Part shown: one piece after another, positions 50,384 through 61,106 of the stretch | Layout: each line of letters opens with the position of its first letter | Position numbering within the stretch: the stretch's first letter is position 1 | From: Isochrysis galbana | Lineage: Eukaryota > Haptophyta > Isochrysidales > Isochrysidaceae | Direction of reading: 5' to 3' | NCBI GenBank assembly: GCA_018136815.1 | Contig: CM030932.1 | Span: 1,522,793-1,586,792 of the forward strand | DNA length: 64,000 nucleotides | Position numbers and translations under genes: made by a program | The notes under the pieces: generated by a model | Told to the model about the DNA's origin: nothing | The model's input: only the letters and a program-made list of their open reading frames with translations | Databases searched by the model: none

Positions 50384-52024
50384 ATGAGCGAGCGTGTGCA
50401 CGAATTATCTAGCGCGCCCACTCCCCGCGAGGATGGTGAAGAAGAGGGGACGAGTGGGCTGGAGGCACAGCTGCGCGAGATGCGACAGCGCGGCAACCTT
50501 CAGGCGGCCAAGTCGGAGGTGAAGACGCTGCAGAGTCTGGTGTCGCGGCAGGAGGAGCAGTTGGAAGCCATGCGACGCGAGATTAGTGTCGCACAAGAGG
50601 CCGGGAGCGGAGTGTTCGACCCGGAGGAAGAGATGCGCCTTCTCGCGGAAGTCAATGGTCAGAGGCAGCAGGCCCTAGTTGCCGCCGAGCGCAGTCGAGA
50701 GGAGGCGGCTGCAGCTCAGGCAGCCTCCGCCGTGGCCGAGTCGCGGCTCGCTCTAGCTAAAGACCAGCGCGAAGCCCTCTTGCGAGAGCTGCGTCTCGTG
50801 GAGCGCGAGCTTGCTGTCGCCACACAGCAGGCAGGCAGCCGCGCACACGGCGGCGGCTATGACATGAGCGGTCATGCAGCTCTGGCTTTGTTGAATGCCA
50901 GCGCGAAGCTGAGCGAGATGCAGTGCAAGGTGAAGGAGTGCAATGAGACCATCGCCAAACTGCTGGAGGACGCTGACACCAAAGCCAGGGCGAAGGCGGC
51001 TGCCAGATCGAGGGCAGCTCTCGCGGAAGCCGAAGCACAAGATCGGAGGGAGAGGGATGAGTGGGAACAATCGCGCCAGAGGCGGAGCTTGGCGTTTGCA
51101 GCGGCTCAGCGGGACGCAATCGCAAAGAAGGAGCGGGCCAAAAAGGAAGCTGCCCGCTTGCTCCAGACCAGGAGGCAGCAGGCGCAAGCCTATGACACCA
51201 AGCTCTCGAATCTCAAGAGAACCCTCGCGCGCGCGAGCGTGAAGACACTTTACGGCAAGGATCCATCCGCCCCAACCACACCCCTGCGCACTCTGTGCGC
51301 TACACCACCCCACGGCGGCAGGTCCCAGCTGGGGGGTGCAGGCCTCACGGGCTCAGCATCCCTGCCTTCTCTCACGGGCCGGCGGAGTGCGCTCGTCGAG
51401 CCGGGGGCGGGTGCGTCCAATTTCTCACCTAGCAGCTTGCGTCTCACGCGCTCCGGCCACCTTTCCACGCTCTCCCAAGGCGAGATCGCGGCAGCACTCC
51501 TCGCCGCAGCTCATCAGCAGGGCACCCCCATCCGGTCCAGAACAGAGACGCTGCCAGCCATGGCAAGTATCAGGGAAAGAATGCGCGCCCACCGGTCCTC
51601 CGCGGGCCGCGCCGACCTCTCCAGCCCCCTATCTGCTATTGCTGAGGTGCCCCTTCCGCCAAGCCGCTACGGGAGCCGGGCCTCGACCCCATCGGAGCTG
51701 AGAGAGGCGGCTTCACACTCCCTGCCCTCGAGCTGCGGCGGCAGCCGAGCCACCAGCGCCCTCTTAGACAAGGCCGCTGGCCAGCAAGGCGAACGGACGG
51801 CGCAACCCGCGCACAGTCCGGCTCATCTCGTGAGCTCCACGAACCCGAGCCGAACCGCATCCGCCTCTCCACGGCTAGCCGACTCCACCTACCTAGCCGC
51901 ACAACCTGGCAGCAGAGTAGCATGCCGGTGCGCCCCAACACGAATTTCTACGATTGACACCGCCTACGGGGTCATGAGGAGATCAGGTAGCAAATCTAGC
52001 CACCCAAGAGTTGAGACAACATGA
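50384..52024 (+). CDS. Coiled-coil protein of unknown function, single exon
   Basis: 546 residues, one exon. Residues 25-300 are almost entirely heptad-compatible and rich in Glu, Arg, Ala and Gln (LEAQLREMRQ, RQEEQLEAMRREISVAQ, LRELRLVERELAVATQQ, KERAKKEAARLLQTRRQQAQ). From about 300 the chain turns Ser/Pro-rich and disordered, with scattered TP and SP sites (TTPLRTLCATPP, SASLPSLTGRR). No catalytic motif. A cytoskeletal, centrosomal or ciliary scaffold is plausible but unproven. The long open frame in a gene-like composition and the upstream TATA-like box support a real gene. Confidence 0.7.
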   Translation: MSERVHELSSAPTPREDGEEEGTSGLEAQLREMRQRGNLQAAKSEVKTLQSLVSRQEEQLEAMRREISVAQEAGSGVFDPEEEMRLLAEVNGQRQQALVAAERSREEAAAAQAASAVAESRLALAKDQREALLRELRLVERELAVATQQAGSRAHGGGYDMSGHAALALLNASAKLSEMQCKVKECNETIAKLLEDADTKARAKAAARSRAALAEAEAQDRRERDEWEQSRQRRSLAFAAAQRDAIAKKERAKKEAARLLQTRRQQAQAYDTKLSNLKRTLARASVKTLYGKDPSAPTTPLRTLCATPPHGGRSQLGGAGLTGSASLPSLTGRRSALVEPGAGASNFSPSSLRLTRSGHLSTLSQGEIAAALLAAAHQQGTPIRSRTETLPAMASIRERMRAHRSSAGRADLSSPLSAIAEVPLPPSRYGSRASTPSELREAASHSLPSSCGGSRATSALLDKAAGQQGERTAQPAHSPAHLVSSTNPSRTASASPRLADSTYLAAQPGSRVACRCAPTRISTIDTAYGVMRRSGSKSSHPRVETT

Positions 52025-52847
52025 TGCCGCCCGCCACAAGAGGATTGGCGATGCTGCTTCGGCCCTCACGAAATTTCACTCATGCAATGTCAGGTGTGCG
52101 TGGTGTGGTGACGGGCCTTGATGGTCATGCCACCAGGGATAGATGATGATTGGTAACTATCACAGATGGCCCCCCCGCCTCTCTTTTTACTTTCTAAGCC
52201 TAGTGGGACTTCTTTTCACGTGAGGAGAGGCGACGGACCCACTCTCTTCCTTTTCTCTTTCCTCTCCTTCTCACCCCCCAACGAGCATGTCCCGTTTATG
52301 TTAGTTCTCTACGTGTTACTGTGAGTGCGCGTTTGATAGTGGTGTGAGAGAATTGTAAGAGGAACTTTGGCACCCGCATCTGATCTGGAGAGAGCGCGAG
52401 CGATGGCGTCGCTCTCTCTCCTCTCGGCCGCCCTGGTCACCGCGATGGTGCCAGGGCGATATGGAGCTGCTGCACGGGATGGGATGGGGCCCCCTTGGAC
52501 CCATCCCGTGGGCTGGGGCAGACCTGCTGGTGTGGTGTTCCACGCCTCTTGCGTGTGACACTTCGTGCCCCTGGGAGGTCTCGGCCCCCTCTTCTCGCGT
52601 CCTTTTCAAGTATCGCCGCGCTTTGGCGGCATTCGTATGTCGCGCGGGGTGTCGGCCTGTAAAGATACCGTAAACAGGCGTGAGTATTACCTTTTTTTGT
52701 GTCAGATCCTGTCGTTTTTTTGTCGTGCTTTTTTTGTCGTTCTCTTCGTTCTCCTACGGGCGTGCGATGCCTGCGCGCGCCATGGCCCCCCTCTAAGGGG
52801 ACCCTCGGGTCCCCCCAGAGGGCCCAGCTAGGCCAGCTCAGGGGGCA
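52025..52847. other. 3' flank and repeat debris
   Basis: No gene supported. Near 52790-52850 the sequence GGCCAGCTCAGGGGGCAG and GGCTGGGGC-like block belongs to the GC-rich body of the element D/G family, directly before the LRR/ankyrin frame. Confidence 0.4.
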
Positions 52848-53912
52848 GTGGAGCCTGGGGCTGGGCGCGCGGTCTACCCGGCACTGCGCCCGCACATCGA
52901 GACGCTCGAGATGGTCGCGCGATCCGACCTGACGGAGGGCGTCCTGTGGGCGCACGCGGGCGTGCGCCGGCTGCGCTTCGTGGGCAACTCGGCGTTCGCG
53001 CGCGCGCTGATCGCACGGCTCGGCGCGCTGCCGCAGCTGCGCTCGCTCGACCTGACGCTGCGCAACACCTACACCGCGCCGGAGCGTGCCGACGAGCTCG
53101 CACAGCTGCTACAGGCGGGCCAGCTCTCGCGGCTCGACACGCTGGCCATCGACGGGGTGTCGCGTGCCGAGCTGGCGCAGCTCGCCGTGCTGCTCCCACC
53201 GGCCGCCGCCACCTCGCTCGGCCTGCGGTACGCCGACCTCGACCTCCTCGCGGCGTGGCCCGACGCCACGGTGCCCATCGAGCAGATCGCAGCGGTCGCC
53301 GAGCGGCTGGGGGACGCGCCGGTGGTCGACACCGAGCGTGTGCTCCGTCTCGCGGCGGAACTCGAGCTCTTCGAGTACCTCGATCGTCTGCTAAGGCTCG
53401 ATGGCGTGGCGCGGCACGGCGCGCGCGCGCTCGTCCACGCGGTGAGCCGCCGGTCGCCCCGCGTGATGCGGCAGCTCCTCGAGGCCAACGTGGCGCAGCC
53501 GCGCAACGCGCTGCTCCAGGTCTGCCAAGAGCTCGGCGGTGGTGGCACAGGGGAGGAGTGCGCGCTCCTTCTGCTCGCCCACGGTGCCGACCCCAACCGG
53601 GCCGGCGGAGAGTACATCATCGCCGGCAGCGACAGTGACAGCGATGAGCTCAACTTCGAGTACTCCTACCCCCTCCAGATGGCCTGCCGGCACGGCGCGG
53701 TGGCGCTCACGCGCGCGCTGCTGCGCGCCGGCGCCGTGGCGTACGCGGAGGACATGACGGTGGCCTTTGGCCCCGTCCCCGCACGCTTCCCCGGCTCCCC
53801 ATTGTTCACCCCCCATGCTCGAGTCGGGCCCTACATCTCATGTCACAGTTCATCCTCCACTCACACCCAGACGCACCACAGCCACAGCTCCACACGATCC
53901 GCAACATGGTAG
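52848..53912 (+). CDS. LRR/ankyrin-repeat protein, probably truncated at both ends
   Basis: The frame opens inside repeat-derived sequence (MEPGAG), so the true start is probably lost or upstream. From about residue 10: leucine-rich units (IETLEMVARSDLTEGVLW, GVRRLRFVGNSAFARALIAR, LPQLRSLDLTLRN), then two recognisable ankyrin units (ECALLLLAHGADPNRAGG; YPLQMACRHGAVALTRALLR). After about residue 320 the frame enters a Pro/His/Ser low-complexity tract and stops. Extremely GC-rich at third positions, like the other host genes. Protein-protein interaction scaffold; partner unknown. Confidence 0.6.
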   Translation: MEPGAGRAVYPALRPHIETLEMVARSDLTEGVLWAHAGVRRLRFVGNSAFARALIARLGALPQLRSLDLTLRNTYTAPERADELAQLLQAGQLSRLDTLAIDGVSRAELAQLAVLLPPAAATSLGLRYADLDLLAAWPDATVPIEQIAAVAERLGDAPVVDTERVLRLAAELELFEYLDRLLRLDGVARHGARALVHAVSRRSPRVMRQLLEANVAQPRNALLQVCQELGGGGTGEECALLLLAHGADPNRAGGEYIIAGSDSDSDELNFEYSYPLQMACRHGAVALTRALLRAGAVAYAEDMTVAFGPVPARFPGSPLFTPHARVGPYISCHSSSSTHTQTHHSHSSTRSATW

Positions 53913-54840
53913 CGGAGGGGTGCCTTCCTCACCCTCCCATCCTCTCCTCACTCCTCGCATCCCCACCACCGCCGCTCCTCCAGCCCCATCCGCCTCACCC
54001 AGCTCTCACCAACCATCTCACATGATCTACCCACAATCCACACAACCACAGCCACACTAGCCACAACACACCGATACCACCGCCACACCTGCACAGCCAG
54101 CGTTCTACTCCCCTCTCCCGCCTTTTGCCACGCCCAAGCCCTCGCCTCTCGACCCGCCCGACGCCCTCACCGCCGTCCCTGCCCTCCCCACTACCCACCT
54201 TTTCCCCTTTCTTCCGAACCCTCAGCATACCATCACCAATCTGCCCCAGCCGAACCAACCCCATCACCTCTCCTCGCACTCCTCGCCCGGCCACCCTCCT
54301 CTCATTGACTCCAACCTCTACCGGCTTCCGCCGGGCGCCGTCCCATCCCCGTCACCGCTCCACCTCTACAATCATCACCCCTCCATACCCATCTCCCTTC
54401 CCTTGCCTTCACCCACCTACCACACCCTTCCCCACCTTCCGACACACGCCCTTCAGCAACCCCACCCAACCACCCCCCCTCCCGCGCTCGCCATCGCCCA
54501 TCCCTACCCACTCGCCGCCGACTCATCACTCGCCGCCGCCATAGCACACCACCTCTTCTACCTCCAATCCACCCAACCCTCCCCGATTCCCCACCCAACG
54601 CCACCACCGCCGACAACAGCACCCCCACCGCCTCCGCCGACGTCGACGGCACCTCCCCCTCCGCCGCCGCCGCCTCCCCCGCCACCTCCGCCACCTCCCC
54701 CACCGGCGAAGCCCCCGCCGCCTCCCCCACTCCCGCCACCCTCGTCATCGCCGCCCTCGCCCGGCCTCTACGACCTCACCTACGACCCACTCGATTTCGA
54801 CGCGCCCCGCTCCGACCGCCCGCCTACAAGAAACAGATCG
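53913..54840 (+). other. Pro/His-rich low-complexity coding-like region
   Basis: CA/CT-rich DNA. From 54061, just after a TAG, one frame reads a long Pro-rich chain (AFYSPLPPFATPKPSPLDPP, SNLYRLPPGAVPSPSP), ending in a run of 18 prolines near 54655-54710 and GLYDLTYDPLDFDAP. It directly precedes a LINE tail fragment, so it may be the disordered ORF1 of that element or the tail of the preceding gene with one stop. Confidence 0.35.
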
Positions 54841-55214
54841 ACGGCTCAGAAAACCAAAGACGGACTCTTTGCTCTTTGCATACCCGAACTCACCGACGCC
54901 CGACAGCCTAAAAGCCCTTTACCTCATAGCATGGAGATACATAATGGGCGACTTCTACAGAGTAGAATTCGACCACTATACCTTTCACCTTTCACGACGT
55001 GCCGGTCATCCTCAGCAGGTTCACGGTCCTCGTCAGAGGCCTTGAGCCCCCGGACGGAAGCCCGACCGCACGTACGAACAAGGCTTCCCAAGGCAGGAAG
55101 CCGAAGATCAAGTCTCCACGAGAACTCAGCACCCCTATCTTTACGATTAACGACAAGGGAACCCTAGTCATGAGTACGAACCTATCGCTAATAGCACAAG
55201 CGCTTAACGGCTAG
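54841..55214 (+). pseudogene. LINE ORF C-terminal fragment
   Basis: Frames encode KTKDGLFA, SLKALYLIAWRY (after a shift) and FTVLVRGLEPP, SQGRKPKIKSPRELSTPIF, MSTNLSLIAQALNG, the LINE tail. At least one frameshift near 54890-55000. The stop is at 55212-55214. Confidence 0.7.
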
Positions 55215-55320
55215 CCTGATCGCGCGTGCCCCCGCCGCGACCCGCTCCTCACAGGACGGAGAGAGAGAGCCAGAATGAAGAGACCAGGTAGAGAGGACCA
55301 GAAGGGAGCAAGGGAGATAC

Positions 55321-55510
<190 letters not shown>

Positions 55511-55659
55511 ATATATCTTCTCTCTCCGTCTCGCCCCTTCCCCTCTCTCCCTCTCTTCTCTTTTTCTCCCATCTCTCACTCCCTAGTTTTCTCCTTCCCT
55601 ATCCCCACGCGCCCGCCGCCGCCGCCGCCCCGCCCCCGCTCCGGCCGCTGCCGCGCCCT

Positions 55660-56744
55660 ATGTCGCGCAAGGACAAGCGCATGGACGCCTTCGCGCGGGA
55701 GGCATTCCGTCTGGGCGCGCTCCGCTGCTTCAAGCACTTCGACGTCGAGCTGCGCGGGCGCGAGGAGCTGCTACTCACAGTGCACGCGGGTGGGGGTGAG
55801 CGCAACTATTGGGCGCCTGTCATCGAGCCAATGATAGACGTGGACGCCGAGCCGATACCACCGGCCTCACCGTGCGAGCGCGAGGCACGGAGCCACGAGT
55901 GGAACGCCTCGCCTGACGTGGTCTTCCTCATCGGTGGCTACGCCCACTACGCCGTGCCGCTGGTGTGGATCCGCGCCGGCCACTCACTCGTTGGCACCTT
56001 CCACCATCCGGAGACGCACAACGCGCCAGTCTCGCTTGAGAGCACCAACGCGTGGGGCGAGCGGGTGGTGCGCGTGTGGGAGGTGGTCGCAGAGCTGGTC
56101 GCCGCGATTGCCTGCCCGGCGCCCTCCAACCCGTTCGAGCTGGACCAAGGTGCGCGTGTACCCGGCGCTCCCCGACGGCCGCATTGCAGCCCCGCTCACT
56201 CCACCCCCCCTCCGCCGTGCGGCCGCGCGACAGGAGCGCTCGCGAGCGAGCCCGCGTCCGACGCGCTCCTCATGATGGGGTCCCTCGCCTCCTACCTACG
56301 GGAGATCCACTTGAACTCGGCGAGGTTCGGTCCTCTGGGTGTGTGGTCAGCCCCCCACCAGCACCACCAATGCTACCGCAACCCTCGGCGTGTGCTCAAC
56401 TGCCCCCCCCCTTCCCCCCCCCCGCCCGGGCGGCAGTGGAGCCCGACCTGATGAGCGTGATGCGTATCCTCGCCGGCCACCTTGAGGCGGTCGCAACCTC
56501 CCCACATGTCGCGCCTCTCCTCTCCTCGCCGACCAGCATCGCGCGCAACTCATCGCGCAATTCTTCCTCCCGCCGCCTCTCACTAAGCGAGAACTCGTCG
56601 CAGTCGCCGGCCTTCTTCCGCGCTTTCGCCAGCCACCCGCCCAGCAATCTCACCGCCTCGAGGCTAAGCAGCAAGATGAGCCAGGCTCCGGAGTTCTCCC
56701 CGCGCGTGCCATCTCAGCTCGTTCCCGGTGCACCGCCGCGTTAA
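55660..56744 (+). CDS. Unrecognised three-exon gene
   Basis: Exons 55660-56149, 56234-56338 and 56437-56744 give 300 residues; both introns are phase 1 and GT-AG. Start MSRKDKRMDAFAREAFRLGA, then FDVELRGREELLLTVHAGGG, SPDVVFLIGGYAHYAVPLVW, HSLVGTFHHPETHN and VRVWEVVAELVAAIACP; exon 2 has MMGSLASYLREIHLNS; exon 3 starts VEPDLMSVMRILAGHLEAVA and ends Ser-rich. The first exon looks like a compact globular domain with conserved-looking aromatic and His residues. I cannot assign a family. The ATG follows the microsatellite by 150 bp. Confidence 0.65.
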
Positions 56745-56827
56745 AGCCTGGGCCTCCGCGCACAGGTGCTTGCGCCGCTGTTGCTTGTTCTTGTTTGTCT
56801 TGTGTTCTCGAGGAAAATTGCGTCATA

Positions 56828-57311
56828 CTTAACTGTTTACTGCCGGAGCATGCAAATGGATGCTTCAAACGACATATTTCGTCCCTGCTCGCCAACGCCT
56901 TGAGGGGTGCCCATGAGGTGCTGGGGGAGCCTCAGGGACATCCTTCCCCACACTCCCACCCATTCACAACACAAGAGGTCGAGATTGTAGTATGGAATTA
57001 CGGAGAAAATAGGCCCAGGGGCGAAGCAGCCATTTGGATGCTTCAGTTTACCAAATAATCCACGTGTGCACGTTAGAAAGAGGTGTGCTCGGATGGGGCG
57101 GCGGAGGGGCGAGGGAGGGCGGCGCGGCGCAACGGAGTGGGACTGGGAGGGAGAGGGGGGGGGGGGGGATCGGAAAAAATTTGATCATCTCTTTCTTTGC
57201 GGAAAGCGTCGCTTATATCGTTGAACATGTCTTCCTCTCTGCTCTCACCTCAAAAAACGAAACTTCGAAGCATCCATTTGCATGCTGCGCTCCCGGCAGT
57301 AAAGAGTTAAG
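56828..57311. mobile_element. MITE-like element with about 40-bp TIRs
   Basis: Left CTTAACTGTTTACTGCCGG and GCATGCAAATGGATGCTTC (56828-56869). The right end in reverse complement reads CTTAACTCTTTACTGCCGGG and the same GCATGCAAATGGATGCTTC (57265-57311), with a 6-bp indel between the blocks. No ORF; a G-run lies near 57155. No clear TSD seen. Confidence 0.65.
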
Positions 57312-57500
57312 GGGTTACACAGGGTCCCCCCTTGGCGCTCCCTCCGCTCGCTCGCACTTCTTGGCCTTTGTTCAACTAAGGTTATTACTTGCTTCACATG
57401 GGGAGGCGCTCCCGATAATGAACTTGCTGTCCATACTCATACATCACATAAAAGTGGCGAACTTCCGCTCATGTTCATGTACTCCATCCCCTACAAACAA

Positions 57501-58378
57501 TAAATAAAATAATTAATGTTATATCCTAGCCAACCCCACTAGCTAATTGGACACAACTTTTCCGTCCCGGAGTCCCGCCATGCCTGACGAGCCAGGTGTC
57601 CGAGTGCTACCGGGGGGAAGGGGCACTGCCCCCTCCCCTCGATATTTGTCCTCCCCCCAGTGCACGCACCGACGCACCGACCCCGCGCACCCCAGCACGT
57701 CCTCTCCTCGAGTCCACGCTGGGGGAAAACCCCTTTCGGGTAAAAACAACGCAGGGGGGGGGGGCACTCGTGAATGAGAGCCCAGAAGCGCTAATCTCTC
57801 TCGCCGAGGCGAGTGGCCGCGGCGAGCCGCGGCCCTTCCCTCCTGGTTCTGGTGCCCCCGTCTTCTCTTACCCAAACGGGGCGAGAAGACACGTAAACGC
57901 CGGAGGGGAGAGCTGCCACTCCCCCCTCCCCTCCCTCTTCCCTCTTCCTCCTCTCTTCCCTGCGGCTCTCGCCCATGGCGCGCGCCTGCGGCCCCTCTTC
58001 CGGTCCCCAGGAGGCCTGCAGGAGCCTGGGAGCACAGCTCAGGGGGCAGGTGAGGCTGGGGCATGGCCCTGGCCCCTCCTGCCTCTCCCTCGCTGGCTCT
58101 CGAGACCCTGCCGGTCGACAGGAGCTGGCTGGGGGCTCCTGATCAGGGGGGCCCAGGGGGAGGAGGGGTTGGTCAGAGCGAGAAGCAGGCCAACGCGGGC
58201 CAGGGCGTGCGATCTGTGCCCGACTCTCAGGGAGAGTCTGGGCAGGCTGGGTGAGTCCCCCCTACATGCCAAGGGGCAGCGCAGGGGGGTGGATGGTTCT
58301 CGCCCCCCATGAGGGGAGTCGAGAGAGTGGGGGGGGCGCGAGCCCCCCCTCCATGGCGACCAATCATAAGATTAGTGT
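57501..58378 (-). mobile_element. Complete non-autonomous LINE-type element L
   Basis: An 878-bp element flanked by a perfect 16-bp duplication, CATCCCCTACAAACAA (57485-57500 and 58379-58394). The minus strand starts with a hairpin whose stem is AATC/GATT with loop TTAT (58362-58373), then GGTCGCC ATG GAG GG. It ends GATATAACATTAATTATTTT. Same architecture as element G with a different stem. Confidence 0.85.
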
Positions 58379-58731
58379 CATCCCCTACAAACAAACACTA
58401 GCGGCTCCAAAGTCGTTCCACAGGGCAATAAAGAGGTCCGTCGACAAAGTGTTATGGACCAACGCCAAACACGTGACGGAAACTACAGTCTACAGTGGAT
58501 AAAACCTCCGGAACACTCCTGATGATGGATTATTATTGTTGCGGGTAGGGGGAGGGGGAGTCCGTCCCCGCAGCCGAGAAGGTCGTAGCCCGGTAGCCCG
58601 GTCACTCACTCTTTTTAACCACTATTTTTCACCTCCCCTGGGCGTCCAAGGATTCCGCTGGATCCCCCCCTATCTGCCCCACCAGCCGCCTCCCCGCTCC
58701 GACCAAGCGCATTTACTTATCATTAAAAAAA
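58379..58731 (+). mobile_element. LINE-derived flank hosting insertions
   Basis: The frame LAAPKSFHRAIKRSVDKVLW and NAKHVTETTVYSG resembles a LINE RT thumb-like segment and ends at a stop near 58502. The following 200 bp are pyrimidine-rich, ending TTACTTATCATTAAAAAAA. Confidence 0.35.
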
Positions 58732-59783
58732 TCGAAACCGTGACCAGCCCGACAGGGCCGAACGATGACAATACGCGTGACACGGAGGCAGGCGCCGAGA
58801 ACCCACCAGAGATCAGGGTGTCCGACAATGAAACTTACATCACCAAGATGAACAACATATGGATCCACACCGGCACAAACTATCTAGGTGAGCCAGCCGA
58901 CCTGGCGGGAGTCGCAACCCCAGAGGAAACCGGACAATACCATCTCCCCGCTAGATGGGAAAACGGGCTAAAAGGCCCGAAGTATATGGAATACCCACTA
59001 GCGGATGAATACACGCTCGGCGACAAAACACCACTCGACCGCGTTACAGTTTCAGACATAACACGAGCACTAGAGGAGAAAACCCTAGGCAACACGCCCC
59101 AACCGGCACGTGAGGCATGGGCACGAAAAATCGACCTAACCCAAGAAGAATGGAAACACGTGGCCAGCCTATACACTTTGCCCCTACTGAAACACACAGA
59201 CAAACACCCACACTTCAAGCACATCACCCACAGGAGACTGGGAACACGAAACCGCTTCAATATGGCGACCACGAAGAAATGCAGACTATGCGGAAAACAT
59301 CAAGAGAGCTCGATCCACCTGGCCAGATGCCCCGCCACAAAACAGATCTTTGCTACTATAGAAGCAGCAGCAGGATTCACCCCGGAACACAATAGGACGG
59401 CGATACAAGAAGTGAAGGACAAACTGTTCGTATACCCGAGCACACCGACGCCCGATAGCCTCAGAACCCTATACTTGATAGCATGGAGATTTATAATAAC
59501 TGACTTCTATAAGGTCGAATATGACAATTACACTTTTCACCACATCCCCGTCATCGAACGCACCCTGACCAGATTCACATTCCTCGTACGCGGCCTCGAA
59601 TCCTCGAACAAAACTTCGCTAGCGCGCACCAAGCAAGCCTCCCGAGGCAGAAGGCCAAAGATCAAGGACGCACGGGACCTTAGCGCCCCGATATTCATAG
59701 TGAACACCAAAGGTGCCCTCGCAATGAACACAAACCTGACCTTGGTGGCACAAGCTCTCGACATGGCGGAAAAACTAGCCTAA
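58732..59783 (+). CDS. LINE ORF C-terminal part, open to the stop
   Basis: One open frame: acidic linker (SPTGPNDDNTRDTEAGAENP), a helical region (RVTVSDITRALEEKTLGN; LTQEEWKHVASLYTLPLLKH), the zinc knuckle CRLCGKHQESSIHLARC, and the tail (KDKLFVYPSTPTPDSLRTLY, IAWRFIITDFYKVEYDNYTF, FTFLVRGLES, RGRRPKIKDARDLSAPIF, NLTLVAQAL). This is the best-preserved C-terminus in the window and serves as the reference for the fragments at 7060, 8565, 35205 and 54841. Confidence 0.85.
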
Positions 59784-60117
59784 CCTTCCAACAAACGCCG
59801 CACCCCGCGCACTCATGATCCCACGTCACAGGCCCAATGCGCAACACAGGCCCAAACCCACCCCCATGTGCCACCAACCACGAGGACCGCAAGAAAAACC
59901 GATCGTCCGATGGAGCGAGAGGAGGCCGAGAAATCGACCATCGGAGACCGGTACACGCCGCCTGCCACTGGAAACCCCGAACATGGAGCCCCTAAGTAGA
60001 GCACGAGGGGACGAGCCGCAAGGCGAGTGTAAGGGAGTATTAAGGGAAGCGGGCGTGGCTGTCGGGAGAATGTCGCAAGGCCGCGAGCGCGGAGTGAACA
60101 TTAAGAAGTTTTTTTTT
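58732..60117 (+). mobile_element. 5'-truncated LINE copy with TSD
   Basis: Flanked by a perfect 16-bp duplication CTTATCATTAAAAAAA (58716-58731 and 60118-60133). It starts inside the coding region and ends GTGAACATTAAGAAG plus nine T, so the 3' terminus is sense-strand oligo(T). The 3' UTR (59784-60117) carries the CCCTAAGTAGAGCACGAGGG block. Confidence 0.85.
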
Positions 60118-60133
60118 CTTATCATTAAAAAAA

Positions 60134-60290
60134 CATCTGAAGATTCAGGGCTACTACACCTACTATCGGCCGGTTTCTTTCTCCTACTATCCGACAACGC
60201 CCTTGTTCCCTTCGCTCCTCCCCCTTTCCTTCCCCCCTTCGTTCCTTTGTCTTTGGTTTCCGGGGTGCGACCCAGGTGCACGGTGCACTA
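60134..60290 (-). repeat. CTGAAG-type 3' terminal repeat
   Basis: Matches 6881-7060: CTGAAGATTCAGGGCTAC, pyrimidine tract, GGTTTCCGGGGTGCG. Read on the minus strand it is the end of a LINE-type element finishing CCCTGAATCTTCAGATG plus oligo(T). Confidence 0.55.
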
Positions 60291-60593
60291 TCTATGAGGG
60301 AAGGAGACATTATACTCCTATATAAAAAAGGGGACACACGCGACCCTAGGAACTATAGACCCATCACGCTACTACAGAGCGACTACAAAATTCTAGCCAA
60401 AATACTTACGAATAGACTAAAGACGGTAATCGGGAACATTATTTCGAAGGACCAGCTTGGCTTCGTTCCCAAACGCCTAATAGGCGAAGCCACTCATTTG
60501 TTACAACTAACGTACGCGTACCTGGACGAAACAAGGGAGAGGGGAGCCGGGGCTCCTCTTAGCGCTCCAAACATCCAGGTAAAACTCTCGTAA
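60291..60593 (+). pseudogene. LINE reverse transcriptase N-terminal fragment
   Basis: The frame MREGDIILLYKKGDTRDPRN, then YRPITLLQSDYKILAKILTN, RLKTVIGNIISKDQLGFVP is RT blocks 1-2 of a LINE. It takes up roughly where the long LINE ORF at 45664 breaks off and itself ends after YLDETRERG. The YADD catalytic region is absent. Confidence 0.85.
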
Positions 60594-60599
60594 AAGAGA

Positions 60600-61106
60600 G
60601 AAGGGGATGGGTTGCAGCGTTGAGTCCTGCGGTCTGCCGCGCCGGCCGCCGATTCTACACCTTATCGTCCGGACGGGTGTGGCATTCCCTGTCTCTTCGA
60701 TCGTCGCGCACTATTCTTATAGTTCATCGTTCGTCGTTCGTCGTTCGTTCTTCGATTCTCGATTCTCGATTCTCGTCGTTCCGCGTTCTTATCGTTCTTC
60801 GTTTTCTCGTTCTCGATTCTCGATTCTCGTCGTTCCGCGTTCTCATCGGTCCTCGATTGTTCGTAACTTCTCGGTGCGTCGCTCATCACGTCTTCCGTCT
60901 TGGTTCGGCGTTTGACGTGCGGCTCTCCATCCATTCGGATTTATTGTTTCATTCGCTCTTCGGAGTTATTGTTTCATTCGCTCTTCGCTCATTCGGCCTC
61001 GTTAAGGATTGCTCTTCCACCTTCCTTGTGGCTGCTCGGAGCTTTCCGCTCTCCGTTAGGTTCTCTTCCTTCTTTCCTCGCGGGACGCTCGATCCTAGCA
61101 GGGGGG
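60600..61106. other. TCG/TTC-rich region, no gene seen
   Basis: Highly repetitive TTCG-type sequence with near-tandem units (CGATTCTCGATTCTCGTCGT at about 60752 and 60815). The composition resembles the LTR families of this window, so it may be decayed LTR or internal sequence. Confidence 0.4.
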
